Positions 29,631 through 39,367 of a stretch of DNA of 64,000 bases are shown in pieces (the first letter of the stretch is position 1; each line of letters begins with the position of its first letter). Source of the DNA: Agrobacterium vitis (GTDB taxonomy: Bacteria > Pseudomonadota > Alphaproteobacteria > Rhizobiales > Rhizobiaceae); contig NZ_CP146242.1 in assembly GCF_037039395.1 (NCBI RefSeq), positions 2,035,001 to 2,099,000 on the forward strand, written 5' to 3'. Under the pieces are notes generated by a model. The model was not told the origin of the DNA. It was given only the letters and a program-made list of their open reading frames with translations, and made no database searches. Both the position numbers and the translations under genes were made by a program.

Positions 29631-31310
29631 CTACGCCGCATATTTGTCATGGCTCATCCTAGCGGAAGAATGTTTCTCAAATCTAAATTGTTCGAGCAGG
29701 TTGCGCAGGTTTTCGGTTTGCTGGGCGAGACCATGGCTCGCCGCCGAGCTTTCTTCCACCATGGCGGCATTCTGCTGGGTATTCTGGTCCATGGTGTTGA
29801 CCGCCTTGTTGATTTCGGCAAGGCCTGTTGCCTGTTCCCGAGAGGCTTCGACAATGGCGCCGATATTGCGGTTGACCTCCTGAACTTCGGTCAGGATCGT
29901 CGTTAGCGCCTTGCCGGTTTCACCCACCAGCGACACGCCGGTTTCGACCTGGCTGGTCGACGTGGTAATCAGCAGCTTGATTTCCTTGGCGGCCTTGGCA
30001 GAGCGTTGCGCCAGTTCGCGCACTTCCTGGGCAACGACGGCAAAGCCTTTGCCTGCCTCGCCCGCGCGTGCGGCTTCAACCCCGGCATTCAGCGCCAGAA
30101 GGTTGGTCTGGAAGGCGATATCGTCAATCACGCCAATGATGTTTGAAATCTCGTTGGAGGAGTTTTCAATCTGGCCCATGGCGTCAATGGCATTGCGAAC
30201 CACCTGGCTGGAGGCTTCGGCCTGGGCCTTGGTGCGAGCAACGAGATTGGCGGCTTCCGCTGCCCGTTTTGCGCTGTCGGTGACCGTTTGGGTCACTTCC
30301 TCAAGGGCTGCGGCGGTTTCCTCGACAGAGGCAGCCTGCTGCTCGGTGCGGCGGGAGAGATCGTCAGAGGCGGATTTGATCTGGTTTGTTCCGGCGGCGA
30401 TTGCATTGGCGTTCATGGCCACCGTTCGCATCGCAGTCGTCAGCTTTTCCATGGCATTGTTCAGGTCCAGCCGGATCTGGTCGAGGCCTGAAACAAAAGG
30501 CCGCTCCAGCGTCACCGTCAGGTCGCCATCCGAAAGAGCCTGCAAAGCGTGCCCGATTTCCTGCACGCACCGCACCCGGTCGGTGACATCGGTGGCGAAT
30601 TTCACCACCTTGATCACTTTGCCATCGGCATCGAAGATCGGGTTATAGGAGGCTTGAATCCATGCCACCTTGCCACCTTTGCCGATACGCTTGAACTCCT
30701 CTGCGATGTACTCGCCATTGCTGAGTTTTTCCCAGAACAATTTGTAGTCGCGGCTCGCTGTATAGGAGGGTTCACAGAACATCGAATGGTGTTTGCCCTG
30801 GATTTCCGCCCAGCTATATCCCAGCACCGTCAGGAAGTTTTCGTTGGCCGAAAGAATGTTGCCGGTCTTGGTAAATTCAATGACGGCCTGGACGCGGGAG
30901 ATCGCGGCCATCTTGCCTCGGTCTTCAAGGGTCTGCAATTGCGCGGCGGTGACATCGTTTGCGATCTTGACCACCTTGTAGGGCTTGCCCCTGGAATTGC
31001 AGACAGGATTATAGGAGCCGTTGATCCAGACTTCCTGACCTGCCTTGTTGATCCGCTTGAAGGTGGCCGTTTCCGATTGCCCGCCTGACAGCTTTTTCCA
31101 GAATGCCTTGTATTGCTCCGAGGATACATAGGAAGGATCACAAAACAGCGCGTGCTTGCGCCCTTTGAGTTCCTCGGGCCGATACCCCATCAACCGACAG
31201 AACACGTCGTTGGCGGTGATAATCGTGCCTTCGAGATCGAACTCGATGACGGCCTGCGATTTTGCAAGCGCCGACAGAATGTTTTCTGCATCTGAACCGA
31301 AACCCAGCAT
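29631..31310 (-). CDS. Soluble double-PAS methyl-accepting chemotaxis protein
   Basis: 559 residues from the ATG at 31310, six bases after AGGA; the preceding ATG at 31313 is also possible. There is no membrane segment. Two similar PAS/PAC units occupy about 1-120 and 125-245: [16 protein letters not shown]...[13 protein letters not shown] and [16 protein letters not shown]...[18 protein letters not shown]-less linker follows, then a signalling domain with [22 protein letters not shown] near 400. The repeated PAS pair is probably an internal duplication, and a Cys follows the same F in each copy. Such receptors sense internal redox or energy state via flavin or haem, but the cofactor cannot be told. 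The C-terminus (RMSHDKYAA) has no clear CheR pentapeptide. Confidence 0.92.
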   Translation of the reverse strand: MLGFGSDAENILSALAKSQAVIEFDLEGTIITANDVFCRLMGYRPEELKGRKHALFCDPSYVSSEQYKAFWKKLSGGQSETATFKRINKAGQEVWINGSYNPVCNSRGKPYKVVKIANDVTAAQLQTLEDRGKMAAISRVQAVIEFTKTGNILSANENFLTVLGYSWAEIQGKHHSMFCEPSYTASRDYKLFWEKLSNGEYIAEEFKRIGKGGKVAWIQASYNPIFDADGKVIKVVKFATDVTDRVRCVQEIGHALQALSDGDLTVTLERPFVSGLDQIRLDLNNAMEKLTTAMRTVAMNANAIAAGTNQIKSASDDLSRRTEQQAASVEETAAALEEVTQTVTDSAKRAAEAANLVARTKAQAEASSQVVRNAIDAMGQIENSSNEISNIIGVIDDIAFQTNLLALNAGVEAARAGEAGKGFAVVAQEVRELAQRSAKAAKEIKLLITTSTSQVETGVSLVGETGKALTTILTEVQEVNRNIGAIVEASREQATGLAEINKAVNTMDQNTQQNAAMVEESSAASHGLAQQTENLRNLLEQFRFEKHSSARMSHDKYAA

Positions 31311-32017
31311 CATTCTTCCTCTGTGCCCTGTAGCGCGCGTATCCTGTTGGGGCATGCCCTGATAACGCCGTAGCGCTTGTATTTCTCGAACCATACCAAG
31401 GCTCGAAGATGTGAATCACATCCTCGCCTTGTGGAATTGCAAGTTGAATACGAAAATCATTTTCAATGACTGTTCGTATCATTCTTCAGTGTGATCGATT
31501 TTTTAGATCCAAGGGCCTATGCATAACGCCGAACCGTATTGGCTCGTGTGACGTCAAGTAAGGAGAGCAATCTCACATGCTTTGTTGTGTGATCGATGGC
31601 CTTGCCTTGGCTTAACCCCTATATTCATACAGTTATTTTATTAAAAAATAGCTATTCAAGCTTTCCTTTGAATAGCGTCGATACCTCTGGTCTTTTAGGG
31701 CCGTTAAGGACACTGGACGTCTGGTGCTTCTCAAGCTGAATTTTACCGACAATTCGCTGTACAATTTCTTAAGTCCTCGCCGGATTTAACGAGAAAACGA
31801 TCCAGAGCGTAAAAAATATTTAGTCGAGATTTATGCCTGCGATAAAGCGCTGGCGATCCACGGTTTTGTTTTTCCAAAATTCCTTGATTCTAAATCGATT
31901 AGGAAATTATGAATTAAATTCAGGATGTTAAGCATCGCGTTCTTATGAGGATACGATGCCATACAGCGAGTAGATCGCGTCTTGAACCTGTCGGAGACGT
32001 TTTGAGTCTGACGGTCT
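31311..32017. other. 707-bp AT-rich region between tamB and the PAS chemoreceptor gene
   Basis: No gene is supported; the 81-codon minus-strand frame at 31831-32076 runs into tamB and looks random. It must contain the promoter of the PAS receptor (minus strand) and the 3' end of the tam transcript. Base composition is far more AT-rich than the flanking genes (for example 31620-31680 and 31800-31930). I found no clear terminator or palindrome. Confidence 0.4.
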
Positions 32018-35000
32018 CTAGTATTCCTTCTCATAGAACACGCCGCCTCCGCTCGATCCACTGGCGCCTGCCTCACCTTTCAGCTTGAAGCCACGGCCGA
32101 CATCCAGGTTGATCACGGCCTTGCTGCCGGTGCTGCCCTGCTGGAATTCGAGATAGGTTTTGTCGTTCAGATATTTTCCGGCACTGAACTGGGTATTGCC
32201 CTTGGAATCGGTGCTGATGTCGAGATCGTCGACGCCAACGGCGCTGCGAAGACTGTTGAACAGCGATGTCGAATTGCCACCGCCCAACTGACCGACGGCA
32301 TCCGCCAATTGAGCAATTTGCAGCGGCGACAGTTTCGCCATCGACTGGCCGAAAATAAGCTGGGCCAGCACCTCGTCCTGCGGCAGGGCGGGCGCGGAAG
32401 AAAAGCTGATATCCGGGTCGGTCGCCACGCCGGACACCTTGGCTGTCAGCGTTGTACTGCCTGATGTGCTGGTAGTCTCGAAGTCGACGACCGGGATAAG
32501 GCCACCGCTAAAGGTGATTTTGCCTGAGCTGAAATCCAGCCGCTTGGTGAGAATGACCATTCGGCCTCGACGCATGGTGAAGCCGCCCGAGACTTGCGGT
32601 GCTGCGATACTGCCCTTGATAGTCACGGTGCCGCCCAATTCGGCGTCGATCCCGCGTCCCCGCACGAAGATCTGCGAGGGCGCCGCGATTTGCAGGTCGA
32701 GCAGAACTGGCGAATTGCTGCCATCACTTGGTTTTTCCGGATTGAGGATTTCGGTCTGGCGGCGCACGTCAGCCGGAGCGTTCTTGTGCTTGATGTCGAG
32801 CTGGGCAATCGATCCCGGCAGCCGGGACGGAATGGTGATCGAGGTCTTGTCCAGCGTCAGCTTGCCGGACAGGGTCGGTCCATCCATCAACGGGCCTTTG
32901 AACCCCAAAGTGCCGTTGACGGTGGCAGCGACCAGCGTACCATCGACGTAGACGGCGTTGTCGAGCTTGATTGTAAGATCGCTTGGAAATCCCTGACCTT
33001 TCAGGTCGATCGTGCCGGTCGCCGATACCCTGCCTCCGGCGGAAATCCTGCCGGTGGCGGAGTTGATGCGGGCCTGATCGCCGGTCAAGGCAATATTCAC
33101 CGCCAATTGCTCAAGAGCGATATTGTGCTTCACATCGATCAGTCGTGCCTTGGCCGTGGTGACGGAGCCGGATAAAGCCGGGGAAGACAGGGTGCCGCCA
33201 ATGCGAATATCGCCATTGGCCGTGCCTTCCGCTGTCAATCCTTGCTTGGTCAACAGGCCCTGCAAGGCGCTGAGCGGCAGATTGGCCTTGAACGCCATAT
33301 TGATGGGCTTGTCGCCGGTCAGGGTCAGCGAGCCGCCGCCCGTGACATTCAGGCCGCCGCCACCGGTCACGCGGCTATCTACTGACAGGCGATTGTCCGT
33401 AAAGGTGCCGGACGCTGCAATCGCCAGAGGCGGCAGGCCAGCAGCCTGCATCTGCGTGACACTGGCATCGTCGAGGCGCAGGTCATAAGCGATCTTCGGG
33501 GCGGAGGTGCTGCCGGTGGCGGTGATCTTGCCGGATAGTGTGCCGGTCGCGCCCAGATTGGCAGACACTGTATTGGCAAGCGAGGCGGGGAGCGCGTTGA
33601 TCTGCGCTGTCACATCCAGAACCGTGCCTGCCTTGCCGGCGACCGTGATTGTGCCAATGCCAGCCTTGATGGTGAGCGTGTCGATTGTCGCCGTGCCATT
33701 TTCCACTGTGATATCAGTGGGCCGGGCCAGCGTCACCGGGATACCGCGTGGGCTGGCGGCAAAATTCTGAAGGGCAATGCCGATGCTATTGCCATCCTGC
33801 TGCACCAGCGCTTTTCCGGTCAAAGGTGCATTGTCGTATCGGCCCGAAAGGTCGATATCGGTGCGGGTTCCTCTCCGGTCGAACTGAAGCGCCAACTGTT
33901 CCACGAGGGCAGAGCCGGTGGAGATCCGGTCCGCCTTCACCATGCCCTGCAAGGCCAGCGACTGGAGGTCGTTGGTGGTCACATCGACCGAGGGCTGGGC
34001 GATTGTTGTCGTGCCCTGGCGCATGGCAGTGCCGTTGGCCTTGATCCGGGCGGCAATCTTGCCATTGGCCTCGTCCAGCCTGATGGAGCCTTTCAGGTCG
34101 CCCGATGCGGTCTGTCCACCAAGGGCTGCCAGCAGGCCGAGATCGGGAAAGTCAAAATCGACAGAGCCGCTGGGAAGGTGGGCACGGGAAAAGTTCAACG
34201 CGCCGTTCAAGCTGTTATCACCCACCGTCAAGCTCAGATCCGGCAGAGCGATGACGCCGTCTTTGGAGGTGAGGTTGAGGTTGGAACGCACCGGCTTGCC
34301 ATCCAGCGCGCCTTGCGCGGTCAGCGTCGCAGAAGGCGCGCCGCGTGTCAGGTCGGCTTTCGCCGCCATGGAAAAGTCGGTGAGGGCGCGGCCAGCAAGC
34401 TTTGCGGCATCGATGGTGATCTTGCCATCGGCCCGCAACGCATTGATCGGGCCATCGGCCTGGAGCTCGAAGGCTGCTTTGCCCGATGCATTGGCCTGCA
34501 AGATGCTGAGATCAGTGACCGTTCCCGACAAAGTGGCGGCGAGCTGCTGCCTGGCAAAAGACAGCTTGCCCGAGGCGTTCAGCAGTCGTGTTTCCAACGC
34601 AAAACCGGGAATGACAATTCCATCCCCTGCGGAATAGCGTGCCTCGCCGGAAAGCTTCACCATATTGGTTTGCTCGGTGCCACCAGGCGTTCCCACCAGC
34701 TTTTCCGTAACGGCCTGTGGCAGGGCTTCCGGCCGGGCGAACAGTGAATACTCCGCCTCCACGGCCTTGCTGGCGAGGGTATAGGCCGCTGTTACGCTGC
34801 CGCCAAGCGCGGGGCTTTCGATGGTGAGCGGTTGAGCGACAATCTGCTGAGGGCTGACCGCTATCGGTGCCTTGAGGGTCAGCGGCGCTTTTATGGCACG
34901 CGCCAGCGTCGGGTCTGTCAGTTGCACCTGCTGCACGGTCAGTGTGGTGTCGATGCTGCCGGAACGGGTGGACAGATTAAAAGCCGGGGCGCTTGCCGTC

Positions 35001-36232
35001 AGGGCAATGCCGCCAAACGTGCCCTGCGGCAGTGTCAGGCTCTCCAGCGACGCGGTCGTTTCAAGCTTTGCAGCTTCGGCAGCCCCGGTCAGGCTGAATG
35101 TCAGGCGGGAGACGTGTGCGACAAGGGTGCCGTCGTCCAGCGGCCAACGGATCGCGGCCGGGCCATTCTTGCCGGTCAGTGTGGCGTGAAGGGAATTTTC
35201 GCCTTTCGGCGTATAGGTGCCGCTTGCGGCAAGCGACAGGCTGCCGGTCTCGACGCTGCCTTTTTCCACGCTCAGGGCGCCGTCATCGGAAAGACGCGCA
35301 GCAATGTCGATCATCGTCTTGCCGGCAAACAGGTCGCGAAGATTGGCGGGCAACAGGCTATCGAAGGCACCGGCGCCATTGATAGCCACATGCCGACCGT
35401 CCGCGGCCAGTCTATGGGTGGTGGTTATATCCAATCGTGGTGTACCGTCGAGCGTTGCCGTCAGCGAGCCCTTCCAGTCGTTGATCGGACCGCCGCCCTT
35501 CACCGTGATCGCAAGCGCCGGATCATCCGGCAATTGCAGCAGGTTGGCGAGGATTCCGCCCTTCGGCTCCTTCAGGGTGGCATTGACGTCCAGCCGGTTC
35601 TGCTGCGGCGCATAGGCGAGCTGGGCCGACAGGTTTGCCTGCGGCAGATCTGCACGGCTCACCGTCAGCTGCGAGGTGATGGCTTGCGGGTTTGCCTCAC
35701 TGCCTCTCTGGGCCTCGACATTGCCGTCCAAAGCCAGTTTGGCTGCGGTGCCGAGCAGCGGTTGTTCCAGCCGGATTTCCGGCACGGACACCCGCTCGAT
35801 ACGGATATCCACCGGCAGGCTGAAGCCATTGCTGCTGGAGGTTTCTGTCGTGGTCTCCACGGTCGGCAAGGGCTTGCGGGCCAGGGTCAGGGAGGCGGCC
35901 TTGATCTGCGAGGCCTCGAAACGGCGTGACATCAGCGCCAGCGGCGACCAGTCGATGGAGAGATCCTGAATGCGGCCATAAGCACCGTTCGCGTCGGAAA
36001 CGGTGATTGTGTCCACCCGCAAATGCCCGTCCAGCAGGCCGCTGATCCCGTCCACGGCGATGATCCGATTTGGCTTCGACACCAGTGAGGCGACGAAATC
36101 GCCGATGAAGCGGCTGCCAAACTGCGTCGTGCCGATCAGCGTCAGCGCCACGACCAGCATCGCGGCCAGCACCAGCAAACCATAGGCGAGGATGCGGCCA
36201 AGGCCTGAGAATAGGGTTTTAAGTGCGCTCAC
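32018..36232 (-). CDS. tamB: Translocation and assembly module subunit TamB
   Basis: 1404 residues from a GTG at 36232. TamB is an inner-membrane-anchored, periplasm-spanning beta-helical protein that works with TamA in outer-membrane protein insertion and lipid transport. Residues about 12-34 form a single membrane anchor. A long repetitive beta-rich, Gly/Thr/Ser/Ala-rich body follows, and the conserved C-terminal DUF490 domain covers about 1050-1404 with RGRGIDAELGGTVTIKGSIAAPQVSGGF, QDEVLAQLIFGQSMAKLSPLQIAQLA and the terminal GGGVFYEKEY. It begins 43 nt downstream of tamA in the same operon. Confidence 0.93.
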   Translation of the reverse strand: MSALKTLFSGLGRILAYGLLVLAAMLVVALTLIGTTQFGSRFIGDFVASLVSKPNRIIAVDGISGLLDGHLRVDTITVSDANGAYGRIQDLSIDWSPLALMSRRFEASQIKAASLTLARKPLPTVETTTETSSSNGFSLPVDIRIERVSVPEIRLEQPLLGTAAKLALDGNVEAQRGSEANPQAITSQLTVSRADLPQANLSAQLAYAPQQNRLDVNATLKEPKGGILANLLQLPDDPALAITVKGGGPINDWKGSLTATLDGTPRLDITTTHRLAADGRHVAINGAGAFDSLLPANLRDLFAGKTMIDIAARLSDDGALSVEKGSVETGSLSLAASGTYTPKGENSLHATLTGKNGPAAIRWPLDDGTLVAHVSRLTFSLTGAAEAAKLETTASLESLTLPQGTFGGIALTASAPAFNLSTRSGSIDTTLTVQQVQLTDPTLARAIKAPLTLKAPIAVSPQQIVAQPLTIESPALGGSVTAAYTLASKAVEAEYSLFARPEALPQAVTEKLVGTPGGTEQTNMVKLSGEARYSAGDGIVIPGFALETRLLNASGKLSFARQQLAATLSGTVTDLSILQANASGKAAFELQADGPINALRADGKITIDAAKLAGRALTDFSMAAKADLTRGAPSATLTAQGALDGKPVRSNLNLTSKDGVIALPDLSLTVGDNSLNGALNFSRAHLPSGSVDFDFPDLGLLAALGGQTASGDLKGSIRLDEANGKIAARIKANGTAMRQGTTTIAQPSVDVTTNDLQSLALQGMVKADRISTGSALVEQLALQFDRRGTRTDIDLSGRYDNAPLTGKALVQQDGNSIGIALQNFAASPRGIPVTLARPTDITVENGTATIDTLTIKAGIGTITVAGKAGTVLDVTAQINALPASLANTVSANLGATGTLSGKITATGSTSAPKIAYDLRLDDASVTQMQAAGLPPLAIAASGTFTDNRLSVDSRVTGGGGLNVTGGGSLTLTGDKPINMAFKANLPLSALQGLLTKQGLTAEGTANGDIRIGGTLSSPALSGSVTTAKARLIDVKHNIALEQLAVNIALTGDQARINSATGRISAGGRVSATGTIDLKGQGFPSDLTIKLDNAVYVDGTLVAATVNGTLGFKGPLMDGPTLSGKLTLDKTSITIPSRLPGSIAQLDIKHKNAPADVRRQTEILNPEKPSDGSNSPVLLDLQIAAPSQIFVRGRGIDAELGGTVTIKGSIAAPQVSGGFTMRRGRMVILTKRLDFSSGKITFSGGLIPVVDFETTSTSGSTTLTAKVSGVATDPDISFSSAPALPQDEVLAQLIFGQSMAKLSPLQIAQLADAVGQLGGGNSTSLFNSLRSAVGVDDLDISTDSKGNTQFSAGKYLNDKTYLEFQQGSTGSKAVINLDVGRGFKLKGEAGASGSSGGGVFYEKEY

Positions 36233-36275
36233 TGTCTACTACGACCTTCTTCTGTCCCGAAAGGCTGCTTCTTCG

Positions 36276-38216
36276 TCAGAAACTTTGTCCAATACCGACA
36301 TATATGCCGTATTTGTCGCCGTCGGGATAGGGATTGAGCGGCACGGCCACATCCAGGCGGATCGGGCCGAACGGCGTCGCATAGCGCAGGCCGATGCCCG
36401 CGCCTGCCTTGATATCTGAGAAATCGGGCACATGCCCACTGGACACGGTGCCGACATCAAAGAACGGCACCAGGCCGATCGTCTCGGTTATGCCGATCCG
36501 TGTTTCCAGTGAGGCGGTCATGTAGGAAAGCCCGCCGGTTGCGTCATCAGCGCTGTTTCTGGGCGAAATGCTCTGGTATCCATAGCCGCGCACCGAGCCG
36601 CCGCCGCCAGCGAAGAACCGTCTGGTTGCCGGAATATCGGCAAGACTGCCGGTGCCGAACAGGGTGCCCACCGCCAGTTTGCCCGCCAGCACCACCCGGT
36701 CTTCCGCGCCAAGCCCGTAATAGCCGGAAATCGACCCTTCGAAATTGGAAAACACCGTACTGCCGAGGAATTCATAGCTCGGTGCTGCGCTGAGCGTGGC
36801 GCGGTAGCCGGTGGTCGGATTCATCTTGTTGTCGCGGGTATCGCGCACGTAATCGAGAGGCACGGAAAAGGTCAGATAATCGTTTCGGCCAAAGGCATCA
36901 TCGATCCGGGCATATTCCAGCGCGGTTGCTGCCGAGACCGTGTCGTAATCATTCAATTCGTAGGCATAGCCCAGCTTGCCGGTGATGGTGTCGGCATCAT
37001 AGGAATCGGTGCTGAGGGTTGCCGCCTTGACCGAGGTTTCCAATGTGCCGGATGGCAGCAGAAAACCCGGTTTGGTAAAAGTGATGCCAGCGGAATAATC
37101 GAAATCCGTTGCATCGGTTTTCTCGCCGATGCCGCTGACCGTGCCTTCGATCCGCAGGGATTCGGCCTGGCCAAACAGGTTGCGGTGGCCCCAATAGCCC
37201 TGCAAACCGGCGCCGTCGATGGTGTCATAGGTTGCTCCGGCCCCGAAATAGCGGAACTTGCCTTCCGAGACGGTGATATTGAGCGGAATGGCGCCCTGCG
37301 AGTTGAGTTTATCGGCTTGGGTGACGGTCACGCTGGAGAAGACGTTGAGCTTGCGCAAGCGGTCGGATGCCTTGCGCAGATCTTCCGGCGAATAGGGTTG
37401 ACCGGCATTCAGCCTTGAATATTTCTGCACGAAACCGGGATCGACGGCCTTGGTGCCGGAAACTGCAACCGGACCCAGCGGCGCGACCGGCCCTGCGGCG
37501 ACACCGATGGTCACATCCACCCGATCACTTTGATGGTCCGCGACCACCTGCCGCTCGGAAATGCGGGCGAGAGGGCGGCTTTGCGCCTTCAGATCATCGG
37601 CCATCTTGTTGGCGGCCTTGATAATCGCCAGGGAGCCGGCGGGTTTGCCCGTCACGAGATCATAGGCCGCTGGGTCAAGCTTTGCGGCATCGCCGGTCAG
37701 CGTTACCTTGCCGAGCGTAAAGACCGGGCCGGGCTCGACCTCTATTTTGACCGGCACGGGTTTCGTGCGGGGAAATTCGGGATTGGGGGGCAGGCTATCC
37801 AGGGGCGTGCCATTGACCTTTATGGTAATGACGCCGCCATAATAGGAGTGTTCGTAAAGTGTCGCCAGCAGCCGTTCCCGGTCCTCGCGGGCCTTTATGA
37901 CCACGCCAAGATCGCCGGAGACCGGCTTGTCCTTCTCCTGGATCAGCTGGGAGCTTTGCTCCAGCGCATCTTTCAGGTCGCCGGAAGCATCTTTCGCATC
38001 GCGATTGCCGGAAGCTTCTTTCGACTGGAGATCGACAGAATAACGCACGGGATCGACGACATCCGTTTTGCCTTCATCGCGGCCCCACAGGGTTATCCCG
38101 AAAATCTTGAAGGCATAGGCGTCAACAGGAAACGACAAGGCTGCCGCACCCACGACGACACATGCCAGAGCGGTGCCTGACTTCCGAAACGCTTTACTGA
38201 CATTCGGCAATGTCAC
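36276..38216 (-). CDS. tamA: Translocation and assembly module subunit TamA (Omp85 family)
   Basis: 646 residues. A signal peptide covers about 1-35 (hydrophobic GTALACVVVGAAALSF, then Ala-x-Ala before FKIFG). POTRA domains follow at about 95-320. The 16-strand outer-membrane barrel covers about 330-646, with the family segments GGGGSVRGYGYQSISP near 545 and GIGLRYATPFGPIRLDVAVPLN near 610, ending in the C-terminal Phe of Omp85 proteins. Residues 36-90 form an acidic/lysine-rich linker with a QSSQLIQEKDK stretch before the first POTRA. It is upstream of tamB and probably co-transcribed. Confidence 0.93.
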   Translation of the reverse strand: MTLPNVSKAFRKSGTALACVVVGAAALSFPVDAYAFKIFGITLWGRDEGKTDVVDPVRYSVDLQSKEASGNRDAKDASGDLKDALEQSSQLIQEKDKPVSGDLGVVIKAREDRERLLATLYEHSYYGGVITIKVNGTPLDSLPPNPEFPRTKPVPVKIEVEPGPVFTLGKVTLTGDAAKLDPAAYDLVTGKPAGSLAIIKAANKMADDLKAQSRPLARISERQVVADHQSDRVDVTIGVAAGPVAPLGPVAVSGTKAVDPGFVQKYSRLNAGQPYSPEDLRKASDRLRKLNVFSSVTVTQADKLNSQGAIPLNITVSEGKFRYFGAGATYDTIDGAGLQGYWGHRNLFGQAESLRIEGTVSGIGEKTDATDFDYSAGITFTKPGFLLPSGTLETSVKAATLSTDSYDADTITGKLGYAYELNDYDTVSAATALEYARIDDAFGRNDYLTFSVPLDYVRDTRDNKMNPTTGYRATLSAAPSYEFLGSTVFSNFEGSISGYYGLGAEDRVVLAGKLAVGTLFGTGSLADIPATRRFFAGGGGSVRGYGYQSISPRNSADDATGGLSYMTASLETRIGITETIGLVPFFDVGTVSSGHVPDFSDIKAGAGIGLRYATPFGPIRLDVAVPLNPYPDGDKYGIYVGIGQSF

Positions 38217-38355
38217 CCTACTCGGTTTAAACAGTGTCTGAAGCCCTCAATCTGGCCGGAGCAAAACCATCCCGCACCCCTTGCTCCGAAATCGCTATTC
38301 CCATCCGCGATTATAGCCGGAACAGTTCATCGGTGAACTTTTCCGGTCGTGTATG

Positions 38356-38399
38356 GCCACCGCCGGATCGGGCCGAAAACGGCTCGATCCGGCGGTGGC
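38356..38399 (-). terminator. Long perfect stem-loop after the glycine-zipper lipoprotein gene
   Basis: A 15-bp perfect stem (38356-38370 with 38385-38399) is capped by an inner GCC/GGC pair and a GAAAAC loop, starting 7 nt beyond the lipoprotein stop codon. There is no U-tract on the minus strand, so transcript stabilisation is as likely as termination. Confidence 0.5.
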
Positions 38400-38405
38400 T
38401 GGATG

Positions 38406-38669
38406 TCAGTAGCCGCGTGGGCAATTGTCGACGTAGCGACGGCCGTAGCGGTCACGATAGTAGCACTGGCCCGGCTGCTCGTTGACGCGTCCGATGATGG
38501 CGCCCGCTACGCCACCTACGGCAGCACCAACTGCGGCACCGCGGACATTGCCAGTGGCGACGCCGCCGATGATGGCACCCGATGCGGCGCCAATGCCAGC
38601 GCCCTTTTCGGTTTCCGTGCAACCGGCGACTGCCAAGCCTGCCAGAATGAGTATAATTGCCTTTTTCAT
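38406..38669 (-). CDS. Small glycine-zipper lipoprotein
   Basis: 87 residues from the ATG at 38669 (GGAG six bases upstream; another ATG two codons earlier at 38675). It has a lipoprotein signal with lipobox LAVAGC, Cys at residue 17. It is followed by a glycine-zipper hairpin (GAGIGAASGAIIGGVATG, then GAAVGAAVGGVAGAIIG) that would form two tightly packed membrane-associated helices. The C-terminal tail carries a two-Cys segment (CYYRDRYGRRYVDNC). Relatives are SlyB- or OsmB-like envelope proteins induced by stress; the exact role is unknown. It is divergent from hemA. Confidence 0.82.
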   Translation of the reverse strand: MKKAIILILAGLAVAGCTETEKGAGIGAASGAIIGGVATGNVRGAAVGAAVGGVAGAIIGRVNEQPGQCYYRDRYGRRYVDNCPRGY

Positions 38670-39367
38670 GTCCATCTCCGTATTGGATTTATCCGGATAC
38701 CCAGGTCTCGCCGTTCGTTCTTTTCCTGGACAGATTTGGGTCTTCCGGCGCGTCCGCCCCTGCGCTGATATTTTGTTATGCAGCATTATTTGTCGTCTTT
38801 TGACGCATTTCCTGCCGATTGTTGTCCATTGCTGGCCAATTGCTGGAATCCCAACATTGCCAAAACATATAGCGAGAGCGCCGAATGTCCACCGTAAACG
38901 CTCTGTTTTTTAAGGTGTCTCTCAAAGAGATTGCCAGCATGAACGATTTTTTTCGCGACAGGCGACTTATGGCAATGATCACTGAGGATAGTCGCTCATA
39001 TTCCGGTTGTGAATGCCGCTAATTTGCAATTGCCAACACAGCCGAAGACGATGGGTGGTAACCCATATTAAAGTTATTTTGTTTTAGTTTATTCTATAAT
39101 AAATGTCTGCTGTGTTCAGGATCACTCTCGCTGTCAGCGTCTTCAAGCTTGACACAGATCAAGTCTGTTTGGATCCGTATCGGCTACTGAATGAACCTGC
39201 GGCCTGCGGCGATGGGAGAGATCGATCGTCGGCCAGCGATGGTGGCAGCGGTTATCGGACCCCGCATCAGCGCCGGTGCCTTTTGTCGCAGTTTAGAATC
39301 ACTTTAAGGGGTTGACCGCTGCCCCGAACGATCTCAAAAGAGATCCAGGAAGATTGGAGCAGGCGCA
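38670..39367. promoter_or_regulatory. Divergent control region of the small lipoprotein gene and hemA
   Basis: About 700 bp without a supported gene. On the plus strand a perfect -10 hexamer TATAAT lies at 39095-39100, with only a weak -35. An FNR/FixK-type site at 39149-39162 would, if it acts as a class II activator site (centre at -41.5), place a second start near 39197, with TACTGA at 39185-39190 as its poor -10. Two hemA promoters, one oxygen-responsive, would fit this arrangement. Confidence 0.45.
39149..39162 (+). promoter_or_regulatory. FNR/FixK-type binding site upstream of hemA
   Basis: TTGACACAGATCAA matches the FNR/FnrN/FixK consensus TTGAT-N4-ATCAA at nine of ten positions and the relaxed TTGAY-N4-RTCAA at all. 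It lies 206 nt upstream of the hemA start. Oxygen control of hemA by FNR-family proteins is known in several alphaproteobacteria. Confidence 0.65.
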
